Below are positions 24,689-33,316 of a stretch of 64,000 nt of DNA, one piece after another (positions within the stretch are counted from its first letter, which is position 1; each line of letters opens with the position of its first letter). The position numbers and the translations under genes were made by a program. Where the stretch lies: contig DJVJ01000038.1 in assembly GCA_002441135.1 (NCBI GenBank), positions 1-64,000 of the forward strand, written 5' to 3'. A model generated the notes under the pieces. It had not been told where the DNA came from. It did no database searches and saw only the letters and a program-made list of their open reading frames with translations. The stretch is from Caryophanales bacterium UBA6259. Its GTDB lineage: Bacteria > Bacillota > Bacilli > Tepidibacillales > Tepidibacillaceae.

Positions 24689-25173
24689 GCCAGCAGCAAG
24701 AACAGAATAAACCTAATGATCTTAAACATCGAAAAATAAGAATGGCTATTTCTGTTGGGCTAGGGGCTGGGGTTATATGGGGGATTGTGGGTTTTCTTGC
24801 GTATTACTTGCAGTTTACTGATGTTGGAACCTCTATTTACGCAAAGCCTGTACTAAATCCAGAATATGTGAATACATGGAAGGGTCATTTAATTGGTGTC
24901 CTTTTCTTTGTTCTTTTTACATTAATAGCCGCTTTTATTTATGTTTTTACCCTAACACGTTTTAAAGGACCGATAGCGGGAATCATTTATGGAGTATTTT
25001 TATGGGCACTTCTCTTTTTTGCGATGAATCCGCTCTTTCATTTAACCAACCCAGTGAAAGAGCTAGGATGGAATACGAATTCAGTGATGATTAGTCTTTA
25101 TGTTTTGATTGGATTGTTTATTGGATATTCGTTATCCGCCGAATTTAATAATCAGGATGAGGGGAATCAATAG
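24685..25173 (+). CDS. yqhR: YqhR family conserved membrane protein
   Basis: 162 residues, four membrane helices (about 20-45, 72-95, 100-122 and 132-152). The GVIWGIVGFLAYYLQFT start and the IAGIIYGVFLWALLFFAMNPLFHLT stretch match YqhR, and so does the location before aroQ. Function unknown. Coupled by a 4-base overlap to the preceding gene. Confidence 0.75.
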   Translation: MSQQQEQNKPNDLKHRKIRMAISVGLGAGVIWGIVGFLAYYLQFTDVGTSIYAKPVLNPEYVNTWKGHLIGVLFFVLFTLIAAFIYVFTLTRFKGPIAGIIYGVFLWALLFFAMNPLFHLTNPVKELGWNTNSVMISLYVLIGLFIGYSLSAEFNNQDEGNQ

Positions 25174-25221
25174 TCTATTCAAATAATAGGAAATATGATA
25201 CAATATTCGAGAAAAAAGCCT

Positions 25222-25288
25222 ATAAAGCGAGACTTATTTCGAGGATTGAATCAACTCCCTCTTACGGTGTTGAAGAGGGGGCCTTGAT
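25222..25288 (+). other. Structured aroQ leader carrying 25-nt repeat, copy 2
   Basis: A TACAAT -10 candidate (25199-25204) would start a leader of about 110 nt. It begins with the 25-nt repeat (25222-25246) shared with the mltG leader. A two-part stem-loop follows: ATCAA (25250-25254) with TTGAT (25284-25288), and CCCTCTT (25257-25263) with AAGAGGG (25273-25279). I cannot match it to a known riboswitch or T-box. It may be a regulatory leader. Confidence 0.4.
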
Positions 25289-25321
25289 GAAACCGAAGAT
25301 AAAATTAAGGCTGGTGATAAA

Positions 25322-25771
25322 ATGAATATGAATGTATTAGTCATTAATGGTCCTAATTTGAATCTTCTAGGTAAAAGAGAACCAGATGTTTATGGAGCTA
25401 CAACTCTTACTGAATTACAAGAAGAGATGAGGCTTCATGCGCAAGCTTATAACATGAATCTAGAATTTTTTCAATCAAACCATGAAGGTGAAATTATTGA
25501 TCAGATACATCAAGCCATGGATCACTTTCAAGGATTAATCATCAATCCTGGGGCTTTTACTCATTATAGTTATGCAATCAGAGATGCAATAGCTTCAGTA
25601 AAGCTTCCTACGGTAGAGGTGCATATTTCCAATATACACGCAAGGGAAGAGTTTAGAAATGTTTCTGTGATTGCGCCAATAGCCATTGGCCAGATAACAG
25701 GCTTAGGCTTATATGGTTATATCGCATCGATTCATTTTTTTGCTAATTTTTTAAAAAAACATGAGAAATAG
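25322..25771 (+). CDS. aroQ: 3-dehydroquinate dehydratase, type II
   Basis: 149 residues, the standard size of the type II enzyme that converts 3-dehydroquinate to 3-dehydroshikimate. Visible marks are VLVINGPNLNLLGKREPDVYG (active-site lid with Arg and Tyr), QSNHEGEIIDQIHQA, INPGAFTHYSYAIRDA and VEVHISNIHAREEFR. A structured leader precedes it. It is followed without a gap by the aminopeptidase gene. Confidence 0.95.
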   Translation: MNMNVLVINGPNLNLLGKREPDVYGATTLTELQEEMRLHAQAYNMNLEFFQSNHEGEIIDQIHQAMDHFQGLIINPGAFTHYSYAIRDAIASVKLPTVEVHISNIHAREEFRNVSVIAPIAIGQITGLGLYGYIASIHFFANFLKKHEK

Positions 25772-25798
25772 ATGGGAGATTTTAAGGAGGTGAATCTT

Positions 25799-26866
25799 AT
25801 GGAAAAAAGAGTTGCTAAATTAAGAGAACAGCTAAAATTACATAATCATGATGGAATACTAATTACGAGCCAAAGTAATCGCAGGTATATTACTGGTTTT
25901 ACTGGAAGCGCTGGTTTCGCTTTAATTACACAAGATAAGGCAGTTCTTGTTACAGATTTTAGATATATTGATCAAGCAAAGACACAAGCAGCCTTTTTTG
26001 AAATTATTCAGCATCAAGGACCAATTATGGATACGGTAAAAGAGCAATTAAATGCTTTTGGAGTCAAAACTTTAGCATTTGAGCAGGATGTAGTAACTTT
26101 TGCACAATATTCAAGTTGGAAAGAACTGCTTGATAATGTTAACCTAGTACCAACTTCTCAATTTGTTGAAAAGTTAAGATTGATAAAGGATGAAGAAGAG
26201 GTAACTCTTATTCAGAAGGCAGCAGAGATTGCAGATCAAGCATTTTCTTATATTTTAGGAGTTATTAAACCTGGAATGACAGAGATTGAGGTAGCAATGA
26301 AGCTGGAATATAAAATGAGAGAACTAGGAGCAAGCGGTCCTTCCTTTGATACAATTGTTGCTTCAGGCTATCGTTCTGCATTACCTCATGGTGTTGCTAG
26401 TGAAAAGGTCATTGAAAAAGGTGACTTTGTAACAATGGATTTTGGAGCAATATATAAAGGTTATGTATCCGATATTACTAGAACGATTGTTATTGGAGAG
26501 GCGAGCGAAAAACAAAAAGAGATTTATAACATCGTATTAGAGGCTCAGCTTAAAGGCGTTGATAATATTAAAGCAGGATTAACTGGCAAAGAGGCAGATG
26601 CTTTAACTCGGGATCTCATTACTCAATATGGTTATTGTGATTATTTTGGTCATGGTACTGGGCATGGAATCGGATTAGATGTTCATGAAGGACCAGGAGT
26701 GTCCTTTAAATCAGATACTGTTTTAGAACCAGGTATGGTTGTAACAGTGGAACCAGGCATCTATTTAACGAACTTCGGCGGAGTACGTATTGAGGATGAT
26801 GTTCTGATTACAGAGGATGGAAATCAAATTTTAACCAAATCCCCTAAAGAACTAATAGAAATTTAA
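25799..26866 (+). CDS. Xaa-Pro aminopeptidase/dipeptidase, M24 family (YqhT type)
   Basis: About 355 residues. An N-terminal creatinase-like domain (about 1-120) precedes a pita-bread M24 metallopeptidase. Metal ligands are visible: D in TMDFGAIYKGYVSDITR (two Asp), H in GHGTGHGIGLDVHEGP, E in VTVEPGIY and E in GVRIEDDVL. It removes residues before or at proline in peptides. The ATG at 25799 follows a perfect AAGGAGGTGA; the earlier in-frame ATG at 25772 lacks one. The gene order aroQ-papA-efp is conserved in Bacillus. Confidence 0.9.
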   Translation: MEKRVAKLREQLKLHNHDGILITSQSNRRYITGFTGSAGFALITQDKAVLVTDFRYIDQAKTQAAFFEIIQHQGPIMDTVKEQLNAFGVKTLAFEQDVVTFAQYSSWKELLDNVNLVPTSQFVEKLRLIKDEEEVTLIQKAAEIADQAFSYILGVIKPGMTEIEVAMKLEYKMRELGASGPSFDTIVASGYRSALPHGVASEKVIEKGDFVTMDFGAIYKGYVSDITRTIVIGEASEKQKEIYNIVLEAQLKGVDNIKAGLTGKEADALTRDLITQYGYCDYFGHGTGHGIGLDVHEGPGVSFKSDTVLEPGMVVTVEPGIYLTNFGGVRIEDDVLITEDGNQILTKSPKELIEI

Positions 26867-26915
26867 AAATTAAGTCATAGAAAACAATTTCATATTTGTA
26901 ACTGGAGGTAACTAC

Positions 26916-27473
26916 ATGATTTCATCAAATGATTTTCGTACAGGTTTAACAATTGAAGTAGATGGAGACATTTATACTGTAATTGAGTTCCAACACGTAA
27001 AGCCTGGTAAAGGTGCGGCGTTTGTTCGTACTAAATTAAAAAACATCAGAAATGGTGCTGTTCAAGAGAAAACCTTCCGTGCGGGTGAAAAAATGGCTCG
27101 TGCGAGAATTGAAACCAAAAAAATGCAGTATTTATACGATAGTGGCGATGAATATACGTTTATGGACACAGAGACCTATGATCAAATTAATATCCCTGCA
27201 ACTCGTTTAACAAAAGAGAGAAAATATCTTTTAGAAAATATGGAAGTTCATATTGTTAGTTATCAAGGAGAAATTCTTGGTATTGATTTACCTAACACTG
27301 TAGTTTTAGAGGTTGTTGAAACAGAGCCTGGAATTAAAGGAGATACAGCAACTGGTGCTACTAAGGCTGCTACCTTCCAAACAGGATTAACGATTCAAGT
27401 TCCTCTATTTATCAATGTTGGGGATAAATTGATTGTAGATACTCGTACTGAGGCATATGTATCTAGAGCATAA
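26916..27473 (+). CDS. efp: Translation elongation factor P
   Basis: 185 residues, three beta-barrel domains. [15 protein letters not shown] (about 29-43) holds the tip residue at position 32, here Lys, in the loop that relieves ribosome stalling at polyproline. The C-terminal domain has [26 protein letters not shown] and [10 protein letters not shown]. Own ribosome site TGGAGG. Ends in a strong shared terminator. Confidence 0.95.
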   Translation: MISSNDFRTGLTIEVDGDIYTVIEFQHVKPGKGAAFVRTKLKNIRNGAVQEKTFRAGEKMARARIETKKMQYLYDSGDEYTFMDTETYDQINIPATRLTKERKYLLENMEVHIVSYQGEILGIDLPNTVVLEVVETEPGIKGDTATGATKAATFQTGLTIQVPLFINVGDKLIVDTRTEAYVSRA

Positions 27474-27482
27474 TTAAAGTAG

Positions 27483-27518
27483 AAACCGTATCACACATAA
27501 TGTGATACGGTTTTTTTT
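27483..27518. terminator. Terminator between efp and comB
   Basis: A perfect 13-bp stem, AAACCGTATCACA (27483-27495) and its complement (27501-27513), is followed by eight T. It can also act for the convergent comB. Confidence 0.85.
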
Positions 27519-28233
27519 ATAAGATCATAATTTTTTGATCTTGGTCAACAAATGGGCAAATAGAATATAGATTGGTTTGACCGCTAAAAATAATATCCTC
27601 TTCGAATCCAAGTGAAATTAGCTTTTTTCCACTTTCCGTTTCACTTAATATATTTATCAAATGATCCTCATAGTATTTATACACGCCAAACATTGCGTTC
27701 GCCATATCCGTCATTTTGAAAGGTTCAGAGGAGATTTTTTTTATTTGATCAATTAAGAAACCAGCAGCTAGCCCATCTTCTAATGAAAATTTACTTTTAT
27801 CACCTGCACATAAGATTACAATATCACGCTTATTCAACAGCGCTTGCTTCATGCACTCTTGCCCATTTAAAAAGCCGCCAATTAGAACCTTTTCCCCTTT
27901 TAAAGCCTTTGAAATGGTACGAGTTCCGTTCGTAGTGGATAAGACAATCGCTTTATTATTGATAATTTCCTTTTTACATTCTACTGGTGAATTGCCTAAA
28001 TCAAACCCATGTATTTTTTTATAGTATCTCTCTCCCGCTAATAATGCTTTATATTTATCCTTGAATGACTTTGCTTGACCAATGGTTTCAACAGGATGAA
28101 TAAATCCACTGCCATTTGCTAATGCAGTAATAATTGTGCTGGAAGTTCGGAGTACATCTACAACAATTACGGTCTTTTGGAATAAATCATCTCCTTTAAC
28201 CTCATCCACTGTCGGTATTACATCAATCATCAT
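27517..28233 (-). CDS. comB: 2-phosphosulfolactate phosphatase
   Basis: 238 residues. The ComB family signature is clear: VIVVDVLRTSSTIITALANG (about 21-40), LLAGERYYKKIHGFDLGNSPVE (about 64-85), VLSTTNGTRTI and LCAGDKSKFSLEDGLAAGFLI. ComB removes phosphate from 2-phospho-3-sulfolactate. In methanogens this leads to coenzyme M, and in Bacillus to sulfolactate stored in spores. No comA gene is in the window. Convergent with efp. Confidence 0.85.
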   Translation of the reverse strand: MMIDVIPTVDEVKGDDLFQKTVIVVDVLRTSSTIITALANGSGFIHPVETIGQAKSFKDKYKALLAGERYYKKIHGFDLGNSPVECKKEIINNKAIVLSTTNGTRTISKALKGEKVLIGGFLNGQECMKQALLNKRDIVILCAGDKSKFSLEDGLAAGFLIDQIKKISSEPFKMTDMANAMFGVYKYYEDHLINILSETESGKKLISLGFEEDIIFSGQTNLYSICPFVDQDQKIMIL

Positions 28234-28425
28234 AACTAAACGCTCCTTTTTTAAATCTAAAAAAGCAAAAACAGGAATAACTTTGTCATATCCTATTCTT
28301 TATGGAATCAATATATGCCTTAAATGATGGAAGGTTCTTAGATTGGTATAGAATTAAAAAAGTGGCATGGAATGGATTGGACTACCATATGGATTATTAT
28401 TGAAACAATTATTGGGGTGAGGTAA

Positions 28426-28704
28426 ATGAATATCCTTGAGCAAATTAATAAGTATGTATTATTTATTGCTCTTTTCCGTTTTTTATCTGGAATGATTGAA
28501 ATTACTGCAGGGCTTATCATGTTGAAATTTAATATGCTGTCAAAAGCATTACTGATTAATTCCTTATTAGCCATTGTTGGGCCGACCATTCTAGTTTTAA
28601 CGACTACAATTGGAGTTGTAGGCTTACAGGACAAACTATCGATTTCTAGTATGTTTTTTATAACGCTTGGTGTGTTTTTCATTATATATGGAGTAAAAAA
28701 TTAG
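28426..28704 (+). CDS. yqhV: YqhV family membrane protein
   Basis: 92 residues with three membrane helices. Starts MNILEQINKYVLFIALFRFLSG and has SIS...FFITLGVFFIIYG at the end, in keeping with YqhV, which in B. subtilis lies just before spoIIIAA. Function unknown, probably sporulation-related by position. The 192-base gap to comB holds the comB promoter region and nothing else that I recognise. Confidence 0.75.
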   Translation: MNILEQINKYVLFIALFRFLSGMIEITAGLIMLKFNMLSKALLINSLLAIVGPTILVLTTTIGVVGLQDKLSISSMFFITLGVFFIIYGVKN

Positions 28705-28764
28705 GATTAAATATGTTAACTTCGGCAATAATATAAGAAGATGAAATTTTGGGGGTGCTATTAA

Positions 28765-29190
28765 ATGCAAGAAATTACAGAAAGATTATCCTATCTACAT
28801 GGATTAGCAGAGGGATTAGATATTTATGAAGGGAAGAAAGAAGGACGATTCTTTCAGGAATTGATGGTTTTTATTACAGAGTTAAATGATGAATTAACTC
28901 ATACCAAAGCTCGATTAACGGAATTAGAGGAATATGTAGAAGCAGTGGACGAGGATTTAAATGATTTAGAGCTAGATTACTATGAAGAAGTTGATTTTGA
29001 TGAGTATGATGATGATGATTTTTTGACAGATGACGAACTAGATTTGGATTTTGATGATGAGTATATTGATGAAATCGTGTGTCCACATTGTCATGAAACC
29101 GTAGTACTCGATTCAGAGCTAGAGGATAATGAAATTGCTGAAATTGTTTGTCCAAATTGTCAAGAGGTTTTTGTTGTTGATAATGAATAA
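28765..29190 (+). CDS. Acidic protein with CD1247-type N-terminus and zinc-ribbon-like tail
   Basis: 141 residues. The N-terminal helical hairpin (ITERLSYLHGLAEGLDIYEGKKEGRFFQELMVFITELNDEL) matches what is called the CD1247 N-terminal domain. A very acidic Asp/Glu linker (about 60-105) follows. The C-terminus has CPHCHE and CPNCQE, two CxxC pairs that would bind one zinc. Function unknown. Found between yqhV and spoIIIAA; its terminator separates it from spoIIIA. Confidence 0.75.
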   Translation: MQEITERLSYLHGLAEGLDIYEGKKEGRFFQELMVFITELNDELTHTKARLTELEEYVEAVDEDLNDLELDYYEEVDFDEYDDDDFLTDDELDLDFDDEYIDEIVCPHCHETVVLDSELEDNEIAEIVCPNCQEVFVVDNE

Positions 29191-29211
29191 ATAAAAAATT
29201 CCGTTGTAAAG

Positions 29212-29245
29212 AAGATCCATTACAAAATAATGGGTCTTTTTTTTT
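29212..29245 (+). terminator. Terminator before spoIIIA operon
   Basis: AAGATCCATTA (29212-29222) pairs with TAATGGGTCTT (29228-29238, with a G-U pair) and is followed by nine T. Confidence 0.75.
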
Positions 29246-29274
29246 GCATAATTTGGTCAAGCTTGCATATGTAT
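29246..29274 (+). promoter_or_regulatory. Candidate sigma-E promoter of spoIIIA operon
   Basis: GCATAAT (29246-29252), 13 bases, then CATATGTAT (29266-29274) resembles the mother-cell sigma-E consensus (KMATATT, CATACANT). It lies 40 bases before the spoIIIAA start. spoIIIA is a sigma-E operon in B. subtilis. Confidence 0.45.
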
Positions 29275-29313
29275 TATTGAGATGAAGTGGACAGACATGA
29301 AGGAGGACTATTC

Positions 29314-30285
29314 ATGAATAAGGAAATCCTAGCGATTCTTCCTATATCAATACGACAAATCATGCAAAAATTAAATGAAATAGTTCAAAAGGACATGGAA
29401 GAAATTCGGATCCGAGAAAAACGACCTTTAGAAATTGTTTATAACAATCAACATCTGTTTATTAGTGAAGCTGGCAAGCTGACCACTAATGACCAAGAAG
29501 CTTATATTCCAACAAAAGAAGATACCTATAAAATTTTAAATTTAATCAGTAACCATTCAATATACCGATTAGAAGAGGAACTAAAGAGAGGATATATTAC
29601 GATTCAAGGTGGTCATCGAATTGGTATTGTCGGTAAAGCAATAATGGAAAATGGGATGGTTAAATCTTTAAAAGATATATCCAGCTTTAATATACGAATT
29701 GCAAAGCAAAAAATAGGGATAGCAAAGCCAATTCTCCCCTTTTTACTCGTTGATGGCAATATCATTCAAAATACGCTAATTATCTCTCCACCAATGTGTG
29801 GGAAAACAACTTTACTAAGAGATATTGCTAGGGAACTAAGTAGGGGAAACCCCCAGTTAGGAAAATCAGGTAAAAAAGTGGGGATTGTGGATGAAAGATC
29901 TGAGATTGCTGGATGTGTAGAAGGTGTTCCTCAAAATGATGTTGGGCCAAGAACAGACATTCTTGATGCTTGCCCAAAAGCAGAGGGAATGATGATGATG
30001 ATTCGATCGATGTCTCCAGATGTTTTAATCGTGGATGAAATTGGCCGACAAGAAGATACCTTAGCGATTACCGAGGCAAGAAATTCGGGGGTCAGTGTCA
30101 TAGCAACGGCTCATGGATTAAATATCGAGGAAGTAATGAAAAGACCAACGATTTCCTCACTTATCCAACAGGAAATCTTTACTCGATTCATACTATTAAG
30201 TCGTAAAAAGGGAGTGGGGACAATTGAGGGGATTTTTGATGGACAATTGAGACAAATATATTTTAAGGAGAAATCCTATGTTTAA
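29314..30285 (+). CDS. spoIIIAA: Stage III sporulation protein AA (secretion-type ATPase)
   Basis: About 323 residues. Walker A is PPMCGKTTLLRD (about 167-178), followed by RSEIAGCVEGVPQNDVGPRTDILDACPKA and the Walker B/VDEIGR region. It resembles type II/IV secretion ATPases and is thought to power the SpoIIIA-SpoIIQ channel between mother cell and forespore. The ATG at 29314 has AGGAGGA upstream; the earlier in-frame ATG (29287) is inferior. The stop overlaps spoIIIAB by eight bases. Confidence 0.95.
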   Translation: MNKEILAILPISIRQIMQKLNEIVQKDMEEIRIREKRPLEIVYNNQHLFISEAGKLTTNDQEAYIPTKEDTYKILNLISNHSIYRLEEELKRGYITIQGGHRIGIVGKAIMENGMVKSLKDISSFNIRIAKQKIGIAKPILPFLLVDGNIIQNTLIISPPMCGKTTLLRDIARELSRGNPQLGKSGKKVGIVDERSEIAGCVEGVPQNDVGPRTDILDACPKAEGMMMMIRSMSPDVLIVDEIGRQEDTLAITEARNSGVSVIATAHGLNIEEVMKRPTISSLIQQEIFTRFILLSRKKGVGTIEGIFDGQLRQIYFKEKSYV

Positions 30286-30796
30286 ATTATTGGGTGCGAC
30301 GCTTGTTATTGCTGCTTCTACCCTTTTAGGCTTCCAGATTGCTAGAAATTACCAAAATAGACCATTACAGTTGAGACTTTTGCAGCGTGGATTAAAAATG
30401 TTAGAAACAGAAATTGTATATGGTTCAGTACCTTTATATCAAGCAATGAACAAAATAGGTGCAAGGCTCCCAGGGGGTGTTGGTTTATTTTTTTCTTCCG
30501 CAGGTGAAAATCTAATTACCCTTGATGGTGCCTCTACTTTTGAATGCTGGAGAGCTAGCATAGAACAAAACTTTTTCCAAACGGCATTAAAAAAAGAAGA
30601 TAAAGATCTGTTACTACAGTTTGGTCATACCTTAGGAATTACCGATAAGGAGGATCAAATGAAGCATATTCAACTAACAGTAGAGGGACTAGCTACTGAG
30701 GAACAAATAGCGAGAGAGGAACAATCAAAATACGAGAAACTCAGTAAAAACCTAGGTGTTTTATTAGGTATTTTAGTAGTTATTTTAATGTATTAG
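30278..30796 (+). CDS. spoIIIAB: Stage III sporulation protein AB
   Basis: 172 residues. One N-terminal helix (about 4-20), a long soluble helical part and a C-terminal membrane helix (about 155-172). The fold resembles GspF of type II secretion. RPLQLRLLQRGLKMLETEIVYGSVPLYQAM is the conserved N-terminal block. The start overlaps the spoIIIAA stop, so it is co-translated. Confidence 0.9.
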   Translation: MFKLLGATLVIAASTLLGFQIARNYQNRPLQLRLLQRGLKMLETEIVYGSVPLYQAMNKIGARLPGGVGLFFSSAGENLITLDGASTFECWRASIEQNFFQTALKKEDKDLLLQFGHTLGITDKEDQMKHIQLTVEGLATEEQIAREEQSKYEKLSKNLGVLLGILVVILMY

Positions 30797-30810
30797 GTGG
30801 TGGAGGAAAA

Positions 30811-31014
30811 ATGAAATTGGATGTAAATATGATTTTTCAAATTGCAGGTATAGCGATTATCGTTTCTATGATTCACACCGTATTAAAGCAAATGGGAAAA
30901 GAGGATTTTGCCCATTGGGTTACCCTTATCGGATTTATTGTTATCTTGTATATGGTTGCTACCTTTATCAATGATCTTTTTCAAGAAATTCAGAGGGTGT
31001 TTCTCTTTCATTAG
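30811..31014 (+). CDS. spoIIIAC: Stage III sporulation protein AC
   Basis: 67 residues, two membrane helices (about 8-25 and 35-58). The short size and the VSMIHTVLKQMGKEDFAHWVTLIGF stretch are typical. Likely a membrane component of the feeding-tube channel. Good GGTGGAGG site. Confidence 0.9.
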   Translation: MKLDVNMIFQIAGIAIIVSMIHTVLKQMGKEDFAHWVTLIGFIVILYMVATFINDLFQEIQRVFLFH

Positions 31015-31047
31015 ATAAGAGCTTAACCTAGTGAAAAGGGTGATGGT

Positions 31048-31437
31048 ATGGAAATAATCGAAATTGTTGGATTAGGATTAATTGCAACTGTAATCTCTTT
31101 AATAATTAAGGATCAAAAACCACAATTTGCTTTTTTGATCATTTTATTAACTGGGATCGCTATCTTATTATTTTTAGTCGGAAAGATTTCCTCTGTCATT
31201 CTTGTGTTAGAAAAACTTGCAATGCAGGCCAACATTGATATGGTTTATTTAGAAACTATATTAAAAATCATTGGAATTGCTTATATTGCCGAGTTTGGTG
31301 CACAAATTACAAAGGATGCAGGTCAAGCTGCAATTGCTTCAAAAATTGAATTAGCGGGTAAAATCCTGATTTTAGTAATGGCTATTCCAATTATTGGCGT
31401 AATTATAGAAACCATTATTCAATTGCTTCCTAAATAA
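31048..31437 (+). CDS. spoIIIAD: Stage III sporulation protein AD
   Basis: 129 residues, four hydrophobic helices. Related in sequence to AC in its C-terminal half (LKIIGIAYIAEFGAQITKDAGQAAIASKIELAGK is the family signature). Third membrane component of the channel. Follows AC by 33 bases and precedes AE by 11. Confidence 0.9.
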   Translation: MEIIEIVGLGLIATVISLIIKDQKPQFAFLIILLTGIAILLFLVGKISSVILVLEKLAMQANIDMVYLETILKIIGIAYIAEFGAQITKDAGQAAIASKIELAGKILILVMAIPIIGVIIETIIQLLPK

Positions 31438-31448
31438 AGGATGGTTTT

Positions 31449-32627
31449 ATGAGAAAAAAAATGATCATTGGTATTTTCATTTATATAGTTTGGTTAATAT
31501 TTACCCCAATAATGGTACAGGCAGCAAATCCTACATTTAATACAGATGGAATTATTAAAGACCAGCTAGAGAAAGTAGAAATAGGGAAGATAGAAAAGTA
31601 TTGGGATAAGCTGATGAATGAATATAATGGTTTCTTTCCAGAAAACCAAAAAAGCTTATTTGATATGATCCTTCCTAATTCTGATTTTAAACTTCAATCG
31701 TTTTTTTTCGGCATTTTAAAATATATTTTTTATGAAATTTTATATAATGGAAAGCTTATTGGTACCATCATTCTCCTTGCTGTATTTAGTGCAGTCCTAG
31801 AGAATATCCAGACAGCCTTTGAACAAAATGCAGTTAGCAAAATTGCCTTTTCCATCACTTATATGGTTCTAGTAATTATCGCTATAAATAGCTTCAGTGT
31901 AGCGATAAATGTAGCAAAGGATGCTATTCAAGATATGATTGGATTTATGATTGCTATTATTCCGATTGTTCTTACTTTGCTTGCTTCATCAGGAAGTGTG
32001 ATATCTGCAGCGATGTTTCATCCATTGATTATTTTTTTAATTCATGTAATAGGAACAGCAATTTATACCGTAATTTTTCCACTTATATTTTTTTCATCGG
32101 TATTGTTTATCGTCAGTTCCATTTCAAGTCAATACAAGGTAACGGAGTTAGCAAAACTGTTAAGAAATATCAGTATGGGAGCGTTAGGTGTTTTTTTAAC
32201 CATATTTTTGGGGGTTATTTCGGTACAAGGGGCATCAGCAGCGGTTACTGATGGTATTACCCTTAGGACTGCGAAATATATTACCAGTAATTTTGTACCT
32301 GTTGTAGGACGAATGTTCGCTGATGCGACAGATACCGTTGTAGGAGCTTCTTTACTTGTGAAAAATGCAGTAGGTATGGCAGGAGTAATTATTTTATTAA
32401 TGATTATTGTATTTCCTGCAATAAAGATCCTTGTTTTAGCATTTATCTATAATCTCTCTGCAGCAATTATGCAACCATTAGGTAATTCTCCAATTATTAG
32501 TACCTTAAATATGATTGGTAAAAATCTGATGTTTGTATTTGCGGCATTAGCTACTGTAGGTTTGATGTTTTTTCTTTCGTTAACCATTATTATTACCGCT
32601 GGGAATATTTCTGTAATGCTTAGATAG
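31449..32627 (+). CDS. spoIIIAE: Stage III sporulation protein AE
   Basis: 392 residues. Signal peptide at the N-terminus (cleavage near VQAANP), a short extracytoplasmic region, and about eight membrane helices. SSISSQYKVTELAKLLRNISMGALGVFLTIFLGVISVQG is the conserved core. The largest membrane subunit of the complex. Length is as expected. Confidence 0.9.
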   Translation: MRKKMIIGIFIYIVWLIFTPIMVQAANPTFNTDGIIKDQLEKVEIGKIEKYWDKLMNEYNGFFPENQKSLFDMILPNSDFKLQSFFFGILKYIFYEILYNGKLIGTIILLAVFSAVLENIQTAFEQNAVSKIAFSITYMVLVIIAINSFSVAINVAKDAIQDMIGFMIAIIPIVLTLLASSGSVISAAMFHPLIIFLIHVIGTAIYTVIFPLIFFSSVLFIVSSISSQYKVTELAKLLRNISMGALGVFLTIFLGVISVQGASAAVTDGITLRTAKYITSNFVPVVGRMFADATDTVVGASLLVKNAVGMAGVIILLMIIVFPAIKILVLAFIYNLSAAIMQPLGNSPIISTLNMIGKNLMFVFAALATVGLMFFLSLTIIITAGNISVMLR

Positions 32628-32640
32628 GGATGTGAAAATT

Positions 32641-33303
32641 ATGGTCGCTTGGTTAAGTCAATGGCTTCAGAATATTATTCTAATCGTACTATTGGCTACA
32701 TTTGCAGATTTGTTATTACCATCCTCCACATTGCAAAAGTATTCGAAAATGGTATTAGGTTTGCTAGTCATTGTTGCTATTCTCTCCCCAATTTTGGAGC
32801 TGTTTACAAAGGATTATCCTTTTAATGAGTTTATCAAAAAATTGGAAGCAGAAATGAACAGAAATCAGGTGGTGAGCGCAATGAATAGTGAAGCTAACTT
32901 AACATTGAATAAGGATAATGAACAACAAATGATCCAAAATGTTGAACAATCTATGACTGAGCATCTTAGGGGTATCCTTGAAAAAGAGTTTAATTTTACA
33001 GTGACTAAGGTTTCTCTTCAAGCAGAATTACGGAATCAAAATTGGCAAATTAATTCTGCATCGGTATATCTAAAAGAAAGTGATGCTTCAAATACAGTGA
33101 TAGAAGCAAAACAAGAAAAAGAGGTAGCTTCAATCGCCACCATTGAAACTGTGGAGATAACTGTGAACAATGTTAAACAAAAAGCTCCAGAAGAGATAGT
33201 TAACAGTGTTGCTCAGGAAAATAAAGAGTTCAAGAAAGTAGTTAGTCGAATAGAAGAAGAATTGGGATTGAAGGAAGGACAGGTAACTGTATTTCTTAAT
33301 TAA
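32641..33303 (+). CDS. spoIIIAF: Stage III sporulation protein AF
   Basis: About 220 residues. Two N-terminal membrane helices (about 8-25 and 33-50) and a soluble domain with a ring-building-motif-like C-terminus (VVSRIEEELGLKEGQVTVFLN). In B. subtilis it is one of the proteins with a secretion-ring fold. An in-frame GTG at 32632 overlaps the ribosome site, so the ATG at 32641 is chosen. Confidence 0.9.
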   Translation: MVAWLSQWLQNIILIVLLATFADLLLPSSTLQKYSKMVLGLLVIVAILSPILELFTKDYPFNEFIKKLEAEMNRNQVVSAMNSEANLTLNKDNEQQMIQNVEQSMTEHLRGILEKEFNFTVTKVSLQAELRNQNWQINSASVYLKESDASNTVIEAKQEKEVASIATIETVEITVNNVKQKAPEEIVNSVAQENKEFKKVVSRIEEELGLKEGQVTVFLN

Positions 33304-33316
33304 GAGGAGGAAAAGC

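Noticed and set aside
25174..25321. T-box or known riboswitch upstream of aroQ
   Set aside because: No T-box sequence (TGGNACCGCG) and no riboswitch core could be recognised. Only a generic stem-loop and the repeat are supported.
28338..28682. Minus-strand ORF of 114 codons opposite yqhV
   Set aside because: Antisense shadow of a recognised YqhV gene, without a start signal.
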